Shown here: positions 61,818 through 64,000 of the stretch, piece after piece
Layout of the letters: every line of letters starts with the position of its first letter
How positions within the stretch are numbered: position 1 is the first letter of the stretch
Source: Vannielia litorea
Lineage (GTDB): Bacteria > Pseudomonadota > Alphaproteobacteria > Rhodobacterales > Rhodobacteraceae
DNA length: 64,000 nucleotides
Assembly: GCF_900142295.1 (NCBI RefSeq)
Contig: NZ_FSRL01000001.1
Location: 310,001-374,000 of the forward strand
Reading direction: 5' to 3'
Made by a program: the position numbers and the translations under genes
The notes under the pieces: generated by a model
Database searches by the model: none
Seen by the model: the letters and a program-made list of their open reading frames with translations, nothing else
Told to the model about the DNA's origin: nothing

Positions 61818-62507
61818 ATGCTGATCCAACCACCGCCCACCGATGCCGCTCCGCCCAACCGCGACATCCCCGCCCATGCCGGTGCCGCCACCGCGGCCCA
61901 TGATCGGGTCTATCGCGCCCTGCGCACCCGCATCATGCACGGCGAGCTTCTGCCCGGCCACGCGCTCACCCTGCGCGGCGTTGGCAAGGATTTCGAGGTG
62001 TCGATGACCCCGGCCCGCGAGGCGGTGCGGCGGCTGGCGGCGGAAGGGGCGCTGACCCTCTCCGCGTCGGGCCGTGTATCCACGCCGGTGCTGTCGAACG
62101 ACCGGATCGAGGAACTGGCCGCGATTCGTGCCCTTCTGGAGCCGGAACTGGCCACCCGCGCCCTGCCGCGCGCCCACATGGCGCTGATCGAGCGGCTGGA
62201 GGCAGTGAACGCGACCATCGCGGAGGTCACGGCGCGGGGCGATGCGGCGGGATACATCCGGGCGAACCTCGAATTTCACCGCACCCTCTACCTGCGGGCC
62301 CAGGCCCCGGCGATGCTGGCGCTGGCCGAGACGGTCTGGCTCCAGCTCGGCCCCACCATGCGGCTGCTCTACGACAGGCTGCGCCGCAACGAGGTGCCGC
62401 GCCATCATCGGCTGATCGTGGCGGCCCTCAAGGCTGGCGATGAGCCGGGCCTGCGGTTGGCCGTGCGCTCCGACGTGACCGGCGGTCTGAGGATGCTGGC
62501 CACCTGA
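61818..62507 (+). CDS. GntR family regulator (FCD type)
   Basis: A 229-residue transcription factor. The winged helix-turn-helix is DRVYRALRTRIMHGELLPGHALTLRGVGKDFEVSMTPAREAVRRLAAEG (about residues 30-80), the standard GntR pattern. The C-terminal FCD part has ELAAIRALLEPELATRAL and FHRTLYLRAQAPAMLALAE with metal/effector-binding residues such as Asp/His (NLEFHRTLY, RHHRLIVAALKAGDE). The ATG at 61818 is chosen; a TTG at 61791 is possible. Effector and targets are unknown; no catabolic operon is adjacent. Confidence 0.87.
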   Translation: MLIQPPPTDAAPPNRDIPAHAGAATAAHDRVYRALRTRIMHGELLPGHALTLRGVGKDFEVSMTPAREAVRRLAAEGALTLSASGRVSTPVLSNDRIEELAAIRALLEPELATRALPRAHMALIERLEAVNATIAEVTARGDAAGYIRANLEFHRTLYLRAQAPAMLALAETVWLQLGPTMRLLYDRLRRNEVPRHHRLIVAALKAGDEPGLRLAVRSDVTGGLRMLAT

Positions 62508-62516
62508 GGCGGGGCG

Positions 62517-63359
62517 TCACAGGCTCCGCAGCATGCCCTGCATCTCCAGCGCCGAAATCCCCAGCGTGGCGGCCAGTCGGGCAAGAAAGCCCTTCTCGGA
62601 TTGGGTGATCGTGCCGTCCGACACGGTAACCATCAGCGCCCCCCGCATCAGCGTCTCGCGCTGGTGCGCGTTGAGGCCCTGGCCGAAGGCGCGGAACTCG
62701 TCATCGGAGATCTTGCTGCCCGCCATGCCGATCAGCCGCTCGATCTGCTCGGCGGGGTAGGCAAGGCCGGTGAGCTTCTGGCTGGCGAAGGCGATGAGCT
62801 TCACCTCCTCCGGGTCCACCACGCCATCGGCCTTGGCGGCATGGCACATCACATCGAGCACGCGCTGGGCAAAGCCATTGGCGCCTGTCATCGCGTTGCG
62901 GCGGCGGCGCCGGCGCAGGCCGGCAAAGAGCTTGAGCAGGCCCATCAGCGCCACCGTCGCCCCGATCGCCGCAGAGCCGGCAAAGCCTGTCACCACCTGG
63001 GCGACCTGCATCCGGGGCTCGACCGGCAGGTTGCCCGGCGCCTCGCCGGACTGGAGCATCGCGGCCATGCGCTCCGGCGCGAGCGGAATGTACTTCTGTC
63101 CGGTGCAATTGTCGTAGGAGAGCGCATAGCTCTGCATCGAGCGCCAGAACCCGAGCTCAAGGATGTGCGACTTCTTCGACAGGTGGCAAAGCGCCATCTG
63201 GCCGCCCGCACCGTTGCCCGTGGTCGTATGCGCGACGAAATGGAGTTGCTCGCTCTCCATGATGAAGCCGCCACCCCGCCTGGCCTCGGCCTCGTGGCCG
63301 GTGACGGTGAGCGCCAGGGCGGCACTGGCCGCAATGGGTCCGAACTTGCGCATCGGCAT
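62517..63359 (-). CDS. TerB-domain protein with signal peptide and membrane segment
   Basis: A 280-residue protein. Residues 1-26 look like a signal peptide (MPMRKFGPIAASAALALTV). Residues about 119-147 form a membrane segment (QVVTGFAGSAAIGATVALMG), followed by RRRRRRN. The C-terminal 120 residues are a TerB/DjlA-N type helical domain: RVLDVMCHAAKADGVVDPEE, RLIGMAGSKISDDEF and ALMVTVSDGTITQSEKGFL with two acidic DG(x)(V/I) turns that bind metal in TerB. The N-terminal extracellular part has two Cys (MALCHLSKKSH, SYDNCTGQK). Function unknown. Confidence 0.82.
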   Translation of the reverse strand: MPMRKFGPIAASAALALTVTGHEAEARRGGGFIMESEQLHFVAHTTTGNGAGGQMALCHLSKKSHILELGFWRSMQSYALSYDNCTGQKYIPLAPERMAAMLQSGEAPGNLPVEPRMQVAQVVTGFAGSAAIGATVALMGLLKLFAGLRRRRRRNAMTGANGFAQRVLDVMCHAAKADGVVDPEEVKLIAFASQKLTGLAYPAEQIERLIGMAGSKISDDEFRAFGQGLNAHQRETLMRGALMVTVSDGTITQSEKGFLARLAATLGISALEMQGMLRSL

Positions 63360-63459
63360 GTCCTCTCGCTTTGGCTCAACAATCGGGGCTCTCCGGCCCA
63401 GTCCTTGCCAAAAGCGTTAACAACCGAATGCGGCGAGGCTTGGGCACAACCCGCGCACG

Positions 63460-63488
63460 AAAAAGGCCGCGGCGTTGCCACCGCGGCC
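63460..63488 (-). terminator. Rho-independent terminator of lpd
   Basis: GGCCGCGG (63465-63472) is the inverted copy of CCGCGGCC (63481-63488); on the minus strand the hairpin is followed by TTTTT (the AAAAA at 63460-63464). It lies 23 bp beyond the lpd stop. Confidence 0.85.
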
Positions 63489-63511
63489 CGGTCCCTGCGT
63501 CAGATGACGTG

Positions 63512-64000
<489 letters not shown>

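Overview
The window is high-GC, densely packed bacterial DNA and most likely belongs to a marine alphaproteobacterium of the Rhodobacteraceae (Roseobacter group). The support is gene content and order: murA, DUF2948, hisD, DUF4272, UPF0262, a low-molecular-weight phosphatase, infA, maf, a short RNase E/G and yacG in one series; homospermidine synthase; a TIGR02300 protein; extensin-like and Hint-domain proteins; and a choline-O-sulfate/choline (bet/cho) locus. I see no prophage, insertion sequence, plasmid or CRISPR signature.

Layout. 1-2127: an ATP-grasp-like gene (cut by the left edge) is divergent from a tiny repeat-bearing peptide gene followed 10 bp later by a HExxH protein that resembles the aKG-HExxH peptide beta-hydroxylases; this looks like a small, possibly new, RiPP-type locus. 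2176-10034: housekeeping series (murA to yacG). 10087-13995: an NsrR-like Rrf2 regulator behind an FNR-type box and a large CheB-CheR-PAS protein. 14093-18537: a hypothetical protein, a class III aminotransferase, a CoA transferase and an LpxR-like outer-membrane protein. 18678-27238: a Hint protein, rpsD with a structured leader, DUF4394, an EEP phosphohydrolase, homospermidine synthase, a YqhA-like protein and an unknown transporter. 27391-30419: hisC, a TyrA-family gene and an extensin-like gene in overlapping order. 30430-34691: an SH3 protein, a hydroxyacid dehydrogenase and a DMGDH-like flavoprotein. 34728-42728: TamB, TamA and an AidB-like acyl-CoA dehydrogenase. 42761-50963: betA, betB, betC and betI on the minus strand facing choX, choW and choV across a 34-bp palindrome that is very probably the BetI operator.

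51490-60344: a LuxR/CsgD-type regulator and a small partner face, across a 666-bp intergenic region, a Q/N/G-rich repeat protein, a second protein with about four N/Q-containing repeats, and a type I secretion ABC transporter plus membrane-fusion protein. I read this as a candidate secreted matrix or amyloid-like fibre system using type I secretion. 60443-64000: tRNA-Ala(GGC), TIGR02300, an M48-type metallopeptidase, a GntR regulator, a TerB-domain protein and the 3-prime part of lpd.

How the parts fit: the bet/cho locus imports choline and converts choline-O-sulfate and choline to glycine betaine; the DMGDH-like enzyme and the hydroxyacid dehydrogenase could act further down the methylamine/C1 route (inference). 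Two intergenic regions, upstream of the hisD series and upstream of hisC, share the same 11-bp direct repeats and may be co-regulated. All family calls are made by eye from sequence; no database search was run.
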